Shown here piece after piece: positions 33,116 to 41,930 of a stretch of 64,000 nt of DNA. This DNA comes from Rhizobium sp. BK399 (GTDB lineage Bacteria; Pseudomonadota; Alphaproteobacteria; Rhizobiales; Rhizobiaceae), in assembly GCF_014194695.1 (NCBI RefSeq), contig NZ_JACIAH010000020.1:17604-81603 (forward strand), in the 5' to 3' direction. The position numbers and the translations under genes are program-made. The notes below the pieces were generated by a model. That model was given only the letters and a program-made list of their open reading frames with translations, was not told the origin of the DNA and did no database searches. Within the stretch, counting starts at the first letter, position 1. Every line of letters begins with the position of its first letter.

Positions 33116-33853
33116 TTAGGCTGGGCGCTTGTGAAGCGGTACGGCCCTGTGCCAGTTTTCGAGGATCCGGCCATCGGTATGGGACTGCGTCGCCCAGCGG
33201 ATCCCGTTCGAAATCACCTTGTGCACGGTCTTGTCGTGGTAGATCGGATAAGTCTCGTGCCCAGGACTGAAGAAGAAGATGCGACCGCGGCCACGTCGGA
33301 ATGTGCATCCGCTGCGGAACACCTCACCCCCAGAGTACCACGAGATAAAAACCAGTTCGTCGGGTGGAGGAATGTCGAAGGGTTCGCCGTACATTTCGGA
33401 AGCATTGACTTCGAAATAAGGGGGCAGCCCCTCGGCGATCGGATGGGATGGATCAACGACCCATACCCGCTCGAGATCCCCTTGTGGCGTTTCGCGCCAG
33501 GAGAGGTTTGCGTTGGTTCCCATCAAACGGCGAAACAGCTTCGAGTGATGGCCGGAATGAAGAACGAGCAGACCCATTCCCTTGAGGACACGTTGCTGGA
33601 TCCGGTCGATCAGCGCGTCGCTTACCTCTTCATGCGCCATGTGCCCCCACCACAGAAGGACATCGGTGTCGTTGAGAAGAATGTCCGGCAATCCCTCATG
33701 CGGGTCATCGAGCGTTCCCCTGCGTATCTCGAAGTCGGCATTGGCGATCCCGGTCGCAATCGCGCCGTCGATACGGTCGGGATAGATTTCCTGAACCTCC
33801 TTGTGGAGTTGCTCGTGGCGGCCTTCGTTCCAGATGGTGACCTTGATTGTCAT
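33116..33853 (-). CDS. ThuA-domain protein (sugar utilisation)
   Basis: A 245-residue protein of the ThuA family (glutamine amidotransferase-like fold) first known from trehalose/maltitol use in Sinorhizobium. Typical stretches: VTIWNEGRHE at the start, DVLLWWGHMAHEEV, GLLVLHSGHHSKLFRRLMG and the late RGRIFFFSPGHETYPIY. ATG 33853 is chosen because the family begins MTIKVTIWNEG; the frame is open further upstream. It is the last gene of the five-gene importer operon (ATPase 13 bases upstream). ThuA proteins are thought to act with a ThuB-type oxidoreductase on keto-sugars; a candidate ThuB lies divergently at 38348. Confidence 0.88.
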   Translation of the reverse strand: MTIKVTIWNEGRHEQLHKEVQEIYPDRIDGAIATGIANADFEIRRGTLDDPHEGLPDILLNDTDVLLWWGHMAHEEVSDALIDRIQQRVLKGMGLLVLHSGHHSKLFRRLMGTNANLSWRETPQGDLERVWVVDPSHPIAEGLPPYFEVNASEMYGEPFDIPPPDELVFISWYSGGEVFRSGCTFRRGRGRIFFFSPGHETYPIYHDKTVHKVISNGIRWATQSHTDGRILENWHRAVPLHKRPA

Positions 33854-33866
33854 GGTATCCTCGATG

Positions 33867-34952
33867 TTATGAAGCTTTTGCCGGGCGAATGACGCGGCCG
33901 GCGGAATCGAACAGGTGGCAGGCGGAGGTGTCGACCGCCAGGGACACGCGATCGCCCGGTCGCACTGTGATGTCACCTTCGGAGCGGACAACAATCGGCT
34001 GTTCCTGCGAACCGACAGTCAGGTATGTCTCGACGCCCAGCCGCTCGACGATCATGACCTCGGCCGAAAAGTCCCCCTGCCCTACCGCTGCGATCTTCAG
34101 GTGCTCAGGCCGGATGCCAAGAGTAGCCTCACCCTGTGGCACTATCCCACTCGCGTCCGTCAGGTCGAGCGAGAGACCAAACGGGCTCCGGACATGGGCC
34201 TGACCGGCGGTCGATCTGGTGATCGCGATCGGGATAGTGTTCATCTTCGGGGAGCCGATGAAAGTCGCAACGAATTCATTGTCAGGCTGATGGTAGAGCG
34301 TCATTGGAGCACCCTGCTGGGCAACGACACCTTTGTTGAGGACGATGATACGATCGGCCATGGTCATCGCCTCGACCTGGTCATGCGTCACGTAAACGAC
34401 GGTTGCCTTCAGCTCGCGATGCAGGCGCTGCAATTCGGCACGCATCTGCACGCGCAGGGCGGAATCGAGATTGGACAAGGGCTCATCGAACAAGATCAGT
34501 GACGGCCTCTTGATGATGGCCCGACCGATCGCAACGCGCTGGCGCTGGCCGCCGGACAGGGCTGCCGGCCGACGATCGAGATAGTCGGTCAGTTGCAGGA
34601 TCTCGGCGACCCCCTCGACCTGCCGGCGGATTTCGGCCTCCGGAACCTTCTTCAGGCTCAGTGAGAAGCCGATGTTCTCGGCCACGGTCATGTGCGGATA
34701 AAGGGCGTAGGATTGGAAGACCATGGCGATGCCACGCTTGTCGGGCGGCACGTCGTTGATCCGCTTGCCGTCAAGCATGAGATCGCCGTCGTCAATGCCC
34801 TCAAGACCGGCGATCATGCGCAGCAAAGTCGATTTTCCGCAGCCGGACGGGCCGACGAAAACCGCGAATTCGCCGTCTTCCACCGTGATGTCGACGCCCT
34901 TGATGACCTCCAAAGCGCCGTAGAATTTGCGAACGTTCCTGAGATTGATCAT
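33867..34952 (-). CDS. Sugar ABC transporter ATP-binding protein (MalK/UgpC-type)
   Basis: A 361-residue ATPase with Walker A GPSGCGKST (about residue 36), Q-loop FQSYALYPHMTVAENI, signature LSGGQRQRVAIGRA, Walker B LILFDEPLSNLDSALR and VTHDQVEAMTMADRI. A C-terminal TOBE/regulatory domain follows (about 235-361, with GIRPEHLKI). This is the MalK/ThuK type that powers sugar importers. ATG 34952 is the natural start (MINLRNVRKFYG). It is the fourth gene of the minus-strand importer operon. Confidence 0.9.
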   Translation of the reverse strand: MINLRNVRKFYGALEVIKGVDITVEDGEFAVFVGPSGCGKSTLLRMIAGLEGIDDGDLMLDGKRINDVPPDKRGIAMVFQSYALYPHMTVAENIGFSLSLKKVPEAEIRRQVEGVAEILQLTDYLDRRPAALSGGQRQRVAIGRAIIKRPSLILFDEPLSNLDSALRVQMRAELQRLHRELKATVVYVTHDQVEAMTMADRIIVLNKGVVAQQGAPMTLYHQPDNEFVATFIGSPKMNTIPIAITRSTAGQAHVRSPFGLSLDLTDASGIVPQGEATLGIRPEHLKIAAVGQGDFSAEVMIVERLGVETYLTVGSQEQPIVVRSEGDITVRPGDRVSLAVDTSACHLFDSAGRVIRPAKAS

Positions 34953-34971
34953 CGTAATGTACTTTCTGGTG

Positions 34972-35883
34972 TCAGCCTTTGACGCCGCCGGCAAATGTTT
35001 GCACGAGGAAGCGACGCGCAAAGCCGAAGGCTACGACTGCCGGCAGGAGGTAGATAAACGCGAGTGCCGCAAGCAGCCCGTAGTCTATCTCGTTGATGCG
35101 CAGAAATGCGCGGAACAGGCCGAGTGGCAGGGTCTGCAATTCCGGCGAAGAGAGGAAAATCAGCGGAAGCAGGAAGTCGCCCCAGGCAGACATGAAGGCG
35201 AACAGTCCGGCGGCAGCCAACCCCGGCAGCGCCAGCGGGATCAGCACACGGCGAATGCGCTGTATCAGGGTGGCGCCGTCCATCAGTGCCGCCTCTTCGT
35301 AGTCGCGTGGCAGACCGTCGAAGAACGTCTTCATGATCCAAAGGGCCAATGGCAGCTGCATTGTTGCAAGCACGAGGATCAAGCCGAGATAACCATCGAT
35401 GAAACCGGTCCAGCGCATGATCGGTCGAGTGTATTCGCCGAAGATCGGCCTCAGAATGGCACCTTCAGCATTGTTCAATGTCAAAAGGAACTTGTAGAGC
35501 GGCACAACGAGCGCCGTCGGCGGAAGGACACGGATCAATAGGATGGCATAGAGAAACGGCAGCTTCCACCACGCTCGGGTTCGCGACAGCGCGTAGCCGC
35601 CAAGGCCGGCCAACACCATCACCAGCACCGTGGCGCCGCCAACGACGAAGAGCGAATTGAAAAGCCATTTCGCACCATCTTCCTTTGTAAAGACGCGGAG
35701 GTAGTTGGCGAAGCTCCACTGCTCGGGCCAGCGAAGGAACAGCTGCGCGTTGCCGTCGAAGGAGGCGAGAAGCACCCAGAAGAAGGGAACTGCGCAGAAG
35801 ATCGAGATCAGAGACAGCGTTGCGTAGGCAAGCAGGTCCGATCGGGTCTTGTTGGCATTTTCGCTTGGGGAAATCGCTGACAT
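34972..35883 (-). CDS. Sugar ABC transporter permease (MalG/ThuG-type)
   Basis: A 303-residue inner-membrane permease: N-terminal helix (LLAYATLSLISIFCAVPFFWVL), several further helices, and the EAA loop EEAALMDGATLIQRIRRVLIP at about residues 195-215. It is the MalG-like second subunit. It starts one base after the stop of the MalF-like gene, so the two are translationally coupled. Confidence 0.9.
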   Translation of the reverse strand: MSAISPSENANKTRSDLLAYATLSLISIFCAVPFFWVLLASFDGNAQLFLRWPEQWSFANYLRVFTKEDGAKWLFNSLFVVGGATVLVMVLAGLGGYALSRTRAWWKLPFLYAILLIRVLPPTALVVPLYKFLLTLNNAEGAILRPIFGEYTRPIMRWTGFIDGYLGLILVLATMQLPLALWIMKTFFDGLPRDYEEAALMDGATLIQRIRRVLIPLALPGLAAAGLFAFMSAWGDFLLPLIFLSSPELQTLPLGLFRAFLRINEIDYGLLAALAFIYLLPAVVAFGFARRFLVQTFAGGVKG

Positions 35884-35884
35884 G

Positions 35885-36772
35885 TCAGACCTCCACTTTC
35901 ATCGCCCTGACATAGCCGACGCCGAGAACCAGCGAGATCAGTAGTGCTACGACGGCGACAGCTGCGCCATAACCGAGTTGGAACGCTGTGAAGGATTGAT
36001 TGTAAATGTAGATGCTGACCAGCTCCGTCGCCCCGCCGGGGCCACCGCGGGTCAGCGCGTAGACGAGGCCGAAGACGGCGATGGTCGAGACGGCGGAGAT
36101 CAGCATATAGAGAAGGATCGTCGGCATCATCAGCGGCAAGGTGATGCGGCGGAACATCTGTGAAGGCGTTGCGCCATCCATACGGGCGGCCTCATATATC
36201 TCGTTTGGGATGGTGCTCAGACCAGCAGTCAACAGGATCATCGCCGTCGCGATGCCGCGCCACGTGTTGACGATGATGATCATCGACAGCGGAAAGATCT
36301 GCAACCAGTCGGCCGGCGTCACGCCGAAGAAGCTGACGATGCGGCTGAGCGTTGCCTGCTCGCCTCCGGCCAGCATCGAAATCCACATAAAGCCTGCAAC
36401 CACCTCTGGTGCTGCGTTCGGAAGAAGGATGATCGAGGAGAAGAGGCGGCGGAAATGGATACGACGACGCAGCGCCATCGCCGAGACGAGGCCAAGCACG
36501 AATTGTCCGATGACTGCGGAGCCGACGACGAACAGGAAGGTGACGAGCAAGGAGTTCCAGAACTTCGCGTCGTTCAGAAGCCGCGCATAGTTGCGAATAC
36601 CGACGAAGCGCGGCCGCAGTGCGGCAGCCCCAGTCAGCGCTTCATTGGTGAAGCTTAGGTAGATGGAGTAAAGCGCGGGATAGATCACGAAGGCCAGAAG
36701 CAGTGCAAGCGAGGGCAGCAGGATCAGAAGAAGCTGCCGTTCGGCGCGCCTTTCGTGGACGTTTCTGGCCAT
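35885..36772 (-). CDS. Sugar ABC transporter permease (MalF/ThuF-type)
   Basis: A 295-residue permease with helix-rich sequence (LLLILLPSLALLLAFVIYPALYS at the start) and the EAA loop EAARMDGATPSQMFRRITLP at about residues 195-214. It is the first permease of the importer. A gap of 83 bases separates it from the binding-protein gene upstream. Confidence 0.9.
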   Translation of the reverse strand: MARNVHERRAERQLLLILLPSLALLLAFVIYPALYSIYLSFTNEALTGAAALRPRFVGIRNYARLLNDAKFWNSLLVTFLFVVGSAVIGQFVLGLVSAMALRRRIHFRRLFSSIILLPNAAPEVVAGFMWISMLAGGEQATLSRIVSFFGVTPADWLQIFPLSMIIIVNTWRGIATAMILLTAGLSTIPNEIYEAARMDGATPSQMFRRITLPLMMPTILLYMLISAVSTIAVFGLVYALTRGGPGGATELVSIYIYNQSFTAFQLGYGAAVAVVALLISLVLGVGYVRAMKVEV

Positions 36773-36855
36773 TGAAAGCTCTACAACTCATTTCGGAAGG
36801 GAAATCTGGAAACGCGGGCGGGCCCGCGTTTCCCTCGCAATGAGTAAGTAGACGC

Positions 36856-38148
36856 TTACTTTATGACCTCGTCGCCGAGCGTTTCCTTGACGTAGTCGAC
36901 CAGGATTTTCTGTGCGCCGGCAGCATCGGTTTCCTTACGCAGGAGCGCTTCCGTTGCGCGGGCAACACCTTCGGAAACGGTGCCGAAGCCGGAAGCCTGC
37001 TTAAGGAAGGTGCCGTTCTCCGCCGCGGCATGGATCGGAACGAGTTCCGTCAGCTTCTGGAAGTCGGCGTTCTTCGCCGCATCCTTGCTGGACGGGATGT
37101 TGCCGATACGGGCCGCGTAGGAAACCTGTGTCTCCACCGAACCAATCTCCATCAGAGCCTTCTTGGCGAGTTCCACGTTGGCGGACTTGGAGTTGACGGC
37201 CCATGGGGCTGCCAGGTTGGCGAGAACATACTGACCGCCGGTTTGGCCGGGAACGGTCCAGGTGCCGACAACCTTGGTCACCTCAGGAATGGGGTTCTTG
37301 CTTTCACGACCCCAGTCGAAAATATAGCACCAGGAACCGCAAGTGGTTGCGGCAAGTTTGCCGGCCGGGAACATCTGATACTTTGGCACAACCCAGGGTT
37401 CAGGTCCGAGCAACGGCTGCGTTGGCATCAGGTCGTTGTCGATCAGCTGCTTGTAGACATCAAAGACATCCTTGATGCCCTCACCATTCAAATCGAGCTT
37501 ACCGTTGGCATCAACGAGCTGCGGCGTCTTGGAACCGACGACCAGATGCTGAAAGCCTTCGTCGAAGGCGCCGCTTCCCCAGGAAACGCCGGCCGGGAAG
37601 AGCAGACCATATGCGCCGGTCTTCTTCTTGATTTCAGCGGCGCGATCGAGCAGTTCCTTCCAGGTCTTCGGCTGCTCGGTGGAGATGCCGGCCTTATCGA
37701 GAACGTCCTTGCGATAATAGATTTCCTGAATGCCAAGCATGAACGGCATCACATAGGTTTCGCCATCCGGGCTGACGGCCAGCTGCTTGGCGACATCATA
37801 GAAATTGGCGTAGCCGTCCCATGCCTTGATTTCCTTGGTCACCGGCGCGAGGTAACCGGCCTCGACCATGTCAGCGACAGCGGCCGTCGTCGGGATGGAA
37901 AAGAGGTCCGGGGCGTTGCCGGCGCCGAGCTCGGTCAACAGCTTCGTCAGATAATCCTTGTCAGGCGCAGGGTATTCGACGACCTCGACGGTTACACCGT
38001 ATTTCTTTTCGATCTTCTCGACCGTCGACTTCATGGCGTCGATGCCGGCCTGACCGTGATTGGCAATTCGGATTGTCTCGGCATGCGCCAGCGTGGAAAC
38101 AGCGCCGAGCAGAATGGCGCACAGGCCACCAATGACCGTCTTCTTCAA
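36856..38148 (-). CDS. Sugar ABC transporter substrate-binding protein (family 1, TTG start)
   Basis: A 430-residue periplasmic binding protein. Taking TTG 38148 as start gives a clean signal peptide (basic KK, then VIGGLCAILLGAVSTLAHA, cleaved before ETIRIANHG) and places GGGAGG seven bases upstream. An in-frame ATG 38196 would add 16 residues unlike a signal peptide. The mature part has the family 1 pattern (KLLTELGAGNAPDLFSIPT, YVMPFMLGIQEIYYRKDVL). It heads the importer operon and is divergent from a Gfo/Idh/MocA gene, with a LacI-type operator between. The Thu-like gene order suggests an alpha-glucoside or sugar-alcohol substrate; not proven. Confidence 0.87.
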   Translation of the reverse strand: MKKTVIGGLCAILLGAVSTLAHAETIRIANHGQAGIDAMKSTVEKIEKKYGVTVEVVEYPAPDKDYLTKLLTELGAGNAPDLFSIPTTAAVADMVEAGYLAPVTKEIKAWDGYANFYDVAKQLAVSPDGETYVMPFMLGIQEIYYRKDVLDKAGISTEQPKTWKELLDRAAEIKKKTGAYGLLFPAGVSWGSGAFDEGFQHLVVGSKTPQLVDANGKLDLNGEGIKDVFDVYKQLIDNDLMPTQPLLGPEPWVVPKYQMFPAGKLAATTCGSWCYIFDWGRESKNPIPEVTKVVGTWTVPGQTGGQYVLANLAAPWAVNSKSANVELAKKALMEIGSVETQVSYAARIGNIPSSKDAAKNADFQKLTELVPIHAAAENGTFLKQASGFGTVSEGVARATEALLRKETDAAGAQKILVDYVKETLGDEVIK

Positions 38149-38308
38149 CGGAAGTCCTCCCTTTTGGTTCGCGGCGCCCTCCAGCACCACAGTCAAAAAT
38201 GTACACGCATTCCTATTACTGGCAAGATGGATTTTGATGCGTTTTTTGATCTAACGCTAACGCATTGAAAAGACGTGTTTTAATAAATCTTGTCTTCATT
38301 CGGTCATT

Positions 38309-38326
38309 TGTGTAACCGTATACACA
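38309..38326. promoter_or_regulatory. LacI-type operator in the divergent importer/oxidoreductase promoter
   Basis: TGTGTAACCGTATACACA: six-base perfect arms TGTGTA / TACACA around a central CG, the usual LacI/GalR-family form. It lies 22 bases before the Gfo/Idh/MocA gene. The likely binder is the LacI protein encoded at 39371-40360. Confidence 0.65.
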
Positions 38327-38347
38327 CTGCATTCGGGAGGATTTTGG

Positions 38348-39355
38348 ATGTCACAAAAATTGCGGCTTGGCGTCATTGGCGCAGGCCTGAAGGCGGCCGA
38401 GTATGCGGCAAGCTGGGCACGCATGCCCGAGATCGAATTTGTCGCGCTTGCCGATACGATGCCTTCCTCCCGAAAGCGCCTGATTGACGTATGCGTTGCC
38501 GCTGGAGCAGGCGCGCCGAAGAGCTTCGACGACTACCGAGAGATGTTGGCTTCCTGCCGAACGGAGCTGGATGTCGTCTATGTCTCCACGCCGCATGCGT
38601 TTCACGGTGAGCAGGCAACGGCTGTCGCGGAAGCCGGCCTCGACCTCTTCCTTGAAAAGCCGATGGTGACGACGGTGGCGGAAGCCGAACGGCTGATTGG
38701 GGCGCAGAAGAAGAGCGGTGTGACCATCGTAACCGCTTTCCAGGGCGGTCTTTCGCCCCTCGTGATCGATACGCGCAAGCGGGCGCTTGCCGGGGAGTTC
38801 GGCCACCTGATTGCAATATCGGGGATGATCTGGGAAAGCTGGTCCGGCAACTATGACGGTCACTGGAAGCAACAGCCGGAGATTTCAGGCGGCGGTTTCA
38901 TGTTCGACACCGGCGCCCACATGATGAACACTGTCTGCCTGCTGGCCAACTCGGACTTCGAGAGCGTGTCGGCCTATATGAACAATCACGGCAAGGAGGT
39001 CGACATTGCCACCGCGGTCTCGGCCCGCCTCAAGAACGGCGCGCTGGCGACGCTGACGGCTGCCGGCGAGGGTCCTCCCGGCTGCGCTTCCTACATCACC
39101 TTCTTCTATTCGAAAGCAATCGTTCGCATCGATGCCTGGGGCGGATGGCGCGAGATCAGCCTCGGGCGAAACGCCGAGCCGCGAGAAGAGGCGGAAATTC
39201 TCGGCAATCCGATGAAAAACTTCCTGGCCATTCGCGAAGGGACAATGGAAAACACCGGCTCCGTTGAAATGGGCCTGCGATTCGCTAGGCTATGGGATGC
39301 AATCAAGGAATCAGCTGCGGCAGACGGGCTCCCCGTCCGGATCTCCGCGCCATAG
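38348..39355 (+). CDS. Gfo/Idh/MocA-family oxidoreductase (ThuB-like)
   Basis: A 335-residue NAD(P)-dependent dehydrogenase: N-terminal Rossmann fold (LRLGVIGAGLKAAEYAASWA, then FVALADT), VVYVSTPHAFHGEQA and the catalytic Lys in LFLEKPMVTTVAEAERL (the EKP motif, about residue 105). The C-terminal part forms the substrate domain (QPEISGGGFMFDTGAHMMNT). Members oxidise sugar or inositol hydroxyls. It is divergent from the importer operon, as is common for a first catabolic enzyme. With the ThuA-like protein it suggests a ThuAB-type keto-sugar route. Confidence 0.85.
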   Translation: MSQKLRLGVIGAGLKAAEYAASWARMPEIEFVALADTMPSSRKRLIDVCVAAGAGAPKSFDDYREMLASCRTELDVVYVSTPHAFHGEQATAVAEAGLDLFLEKPMVTTVAEAERLIGAQKKSGVTIVTAFQGGLSPLVIDTRKRALAGEFGHLIAISGMIWESWSGNYDGHWKQQPEISGGGFMFDTGAHMMNTVCLLANSDFESVSAYMNNHGKEVDIATAVSARLKNGALATLTAAGEGPPGCASYITFFYSKAIVRIDAWGGWREISLGRNAEPREEAEILGNPMKNFLAIREGTMENTGSVEMGLRFARLWDAIKESAAADGLPVRISAP

Positions 39356-39370
39356 ACGTGGAATGTAGAA

Positions 39371-40360
39371 ATGAGCAAGCGACGGGTCACCTCGAAGGAA
39401 CTGGCAAAGCTTGCTGGGGTGTCGTCTGCGACGATCTCGCGTGCCTTCTCGCCCGATTCCAGAATCGGAAGTGCAACGCGCGACCGCATCCTGGCCGTTG
39501 CTCGCGAGTATGGATACCAGCCGAATGCCATTGCGCGCTCACTCAACAACCAGCGATCGAGGCTGGTGGCGCTGGTGGTCAACGCAATCGGCAATCCGTG
39601 CGAAGCAGAAGAGCAGCAACTACTCGTTCATCGCCTCCAGGCCAGGCAACTTCTGCCTATCATTCTGTGTTGTGCCGACCACGATGATCGGTTGCAGCTC
39701 ATGCGCTTAGCCTCGACCTATCAGGTTGATCATGTCGTCGTCTTCTCCGACATGGTCTCGATGCAGGACGCGATCGACATCTTCCATACGACGAAGCCGA
39801 TCATCGTCTCCTTTGAACCGCTCGACAATGAGAAGGTCTCAAGCGTCCGGATAGACGGATCGGCCGCCGCTGACGAGATCATCGGCAAGATTGTCGGTGA
39901 TGGGAAGAAGCGGTTCGCCTACCTCGCGGGAACAAAGTCAAGCTGGATCGACAAGCTGAGGCGCAGGTGGTTTGTCGAGGGCCTCGCCAAGCGCGGCCTG
40001 ACGCTACAGGCCGAGGCCTTTGGCGACTACAGCTACGATTCCGGTTTCAAGGAAGCTGTTTTGCTTCTTCACCGCGCCAAGGTGGATGCCATCATCTGCG
40101 GCAACGACGTCATGGCAATTGGTGCGCGCGATGCGGCACGGCGCGTACTCGGGAAGAACACGCCCGACGATATTGCCATCGTTGGACAGGACGGAATCGC
40201 GATGGCGGCTTGGGATTGCAATGACCTGACGACGCTGAGCCTCGACCATGTGGCCTTCATCGATGCAGTTATGGAGCTCATCGAGCGCCATGACGCCGAA
40301 CTCGAAGGCCCCCACAGCATTACTCTGACCTGCACGGCCCGCTGGGGCTCTACTGCATAG
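39371..40360 (+). CDS. LacI/GalR-family regulator of the importer cluster
   Basis: A 329-residue repressor. The helix-turn-helix and hinge are at residues 1-60 (VTSKELAKLAGVSSATISRA, then YGYQPNAIARSLNNQRSRLV), followed by a periplasmic-binding-protein-like effector domain (ICGNDVMAIGARDAARRVLG, DDIAIVGQDGIAMAAWD). It follows the oxidoreductase by 15 bases in the same direction. The 18-base operator at 38309 is its likely target, which would let it control both divergent units. Confidence 0.9.
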   Translation: MSKRRVTSKELAKLAGVSSATISRAFSPDSRIGSATRDRILAVAREYGYQPNAIARSLNNQRSRLVALVVNAIGNPCEAEEQQLLVHRLQARQLLPIILCCADHDDRLQLMRLASTYQVDHVVVFSDMVSMQDAIDIFHTTKPIIVSFEPLDNEKVSSVRIDGSAAADEIIGKIVGDGKKRFAYLAGTKSSWIDKLRRRWFVEGLAKRGLTLQAEAFGDYSYDSGFKEAVLLLHRAKVDAIICGNDVMAIGARDAARRVLGKNTPDDIAIVGQDGIAMAAWDCNDLTTLSLDHVAFIDAVMELIERHDAELEGPHSITLTCTARWGSTA

Positions 40361-40367
40361 GAAAGAG

Positions 40368-40919
40368 CTATCGAGATCGCGCGATCATAACGTCTTCCGC
40401 CTCTTCGCGGCTCATACCAAGAACAGCCCTGCCTATGTCGAAGCTGAAACCGTTGCGTGCGAACGCCGCCATCTCTTTGGTCACACGGTCGCGATCGCCG
40501 TCGCCTCGCCGAAATGGCCCGAACGCGCGTTTGCGCGCCAAGACCACGGCGGCCAGCAAGTCGTCTGCCTCATCGAGCGCGGCCGTGATGACCTCGCCAT
40601 CGACACCCTTCTGTGACAGTTTCTGAGCGATGTGTCGCTTCGATCTGCCACTGCGAACCCCGGAGCGCGTCCTGATTTCAGCGTAGGCAGTATCGTTCAG
40701 GCCCGCATGCTCGTAGGCGAACGCGACGGCGAAGTTCGCAATCGCCTTGAGTTGCGCCTCGTTGATGTCTGTGAATTTTTGCTTCGCCTTACGGATGATG
40801 GCATCGAACAGTTGTCTTTCCGTCATCATCTGCCGCTCGAGCCGATAGATCGTCGAGTTTCTGGCCCAGCTCAGCATGCGTGCAGTCGGGATATCGGATG
40901 GTGTCGGCTCGTTGCTCAC
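40368..40919 (-). CDS. recX: RecX-family regulatory protein
   Basis: A 183-residue RecX-type protein; RecX binds and inhibits RecA filaments. The sequence is made of repeated three-helix units typical of the family (TERQLFDAIIRKAKQKF; FAYEHAGLNDTAYAEIRTRS; RHIAQKLSQKGVDGEVITAA; AAFARNGFSFDIGRAVLGMS). The GTG at 40919 overlaps the stop of the LysR gene upstream (GTGA, 40916-40919), so it is translationally coupled to a metabolic regulator, an odd place for a DNA-repair gene. recA is not in the window. Its terminus is convergent with the LacI gene. Confidence 0.83.
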   Translation of the reverse strand: MSNEPTPSDIPTARMLSWARNSTIYRLERQMMTERQLFDAIIRKAKQKFTDINEAQLKAIANFAVAFAYEHAGLNDTAYAEIRTRSGVRSGRSKRHIAQKLSQKGVDGEVITAALDEADDLLAAVVLARKRAFGPFRRGDGDRDRVTKEMAAFARNGFSFDIGRAVLGMSREEAEDVMIARSR

Positions 40920-41824
40920 GATTGAATGGCGTCCTTGTTGCTTATCTGTGAGAGGAGCCAAGCCGTGAACGCCAGGCCGAGCGTATGTTCTCGCTTACCA
41001 TCCGGCGTCACCACATAGTAGTTGTTCTCGGTCGACATCGGTCGGTCGACAACGATTTTGAGTTTTCCGGAGCTCAGCTCCTGTTCGATCAGATATAGTG
41101 GCAGAAGCGCAAACCCCAGTGCCATTGAGGCTGCTTCGATGATCATCGAAAACTGGTCGAACCGGTTGCCTCGATAAGACGGATCGGCGTCGATGTCGCA
41201 GTGTTCGAACCACTGGCGCCAAAGTCTCGGGCGCGTCGCCAGATGCAGGAGAGGCTTGTCTACAAGTTCCGCTGCGCTCGCGACTGGATCAGATTTCAGC
41301 AGGCTCGGGCTGGCAACCGGAACGATCTTTTCGTCGCAGAGAAAGGTGCAGGTTGCGCGTGCCCAAATCGGCTGGCCGTAGTGAATGGCAAGATCAAAGC
41401 CTTCCTCCTCAAAGTCGAACGGCTCTGAGCGAGAGGCTATGTCGACGAGGGAACCTGGATGGATCGCCAGAAAATTTGGCAGCCGAGGCGTCAGCCAGCG
41501 GCTGCCGAATGTCGGCAAGGTGGCGATCGAAAGGGTTGCCGTGGCGCCGGAAGCCGCCCGGATCATCATCTCTTCCGTCTGGTGCAGGAGACGTCGTGCC
41601 TCCGGCAAAAGCCGCTTGCCGGCTTCCGACAGGATCGCTCGCTGCCGCACGCGTTCGAACAGGAGGACACCGAGCTGCGTTTCAAGGTCCTTGATTTGCC
41701 GGCTGACGGCGCTTTGCGTCAGGTTCAGTTCGAGGGCTGCCCTGGTGAAGTTGCCGTGGCGGGCGGCCGACTCGAAGGACTGCAGTGTAGTCAAGTCAGG
41801 CATGAGCTTTCGAGGCAAGATCAT
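40916..41824 (-). CDS. LysR-family regulator (GcvA-like) of lysine catabolism
   Basis: A 302-residue LysR-type regulator: N-terminal winged helix (LTTLQSFESAARHGNFTRAA, then LTQSAVSRQIKDLETQLGVL), followed by the two-lobe effector domain (SIATLPTFGSRWLTPRLPNF; ALGFALLPLYLIEQELSSG). ATG 41824 is used; ATG 41803 (MPDL) is equally possible. It is divergent from the 2-oxoadipate dioxygenase gene, so it is the probable regulator of the lysine island. The downstream recX gene overlaps its stop codon. Confidence 0.87.
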   Translation of the reverse strand: MILPRKLMPDLTTLQSFESAARHGNFTRAALELNLTQSAVSRQIKDLETQLGVLLFERVRQRAILSEAGKRLLPEARRLLHQTEEMMIRAASGATATLSIATLPTFGSRWLTPRLPNFLAIHPGSLVDIASRSEPFDFEEEGFDLAIHYGQPIWARATCTFLCDEKIVPVASPSLLKSDPVASAAELVDKPLLHLATRPRLWRQWFEHCDIDADPSYRGNRFDQFSMIIEAASMALGFALLPLYLIEQELSSGKLKIVVDRPMSTENNYYVVTPDGKREHTLGLAFTAWLLSQISNKDAIQS

Positions 41825-41930
41825 TCCGAAACCGCATCATCTTAGCTTCATTTATCGTTATTCATCTACTCCAGGCGCGATATGATCGCAATCCAGAATG
41901 AACTCTTCCTACAGGCACTGTGAGATAGAT

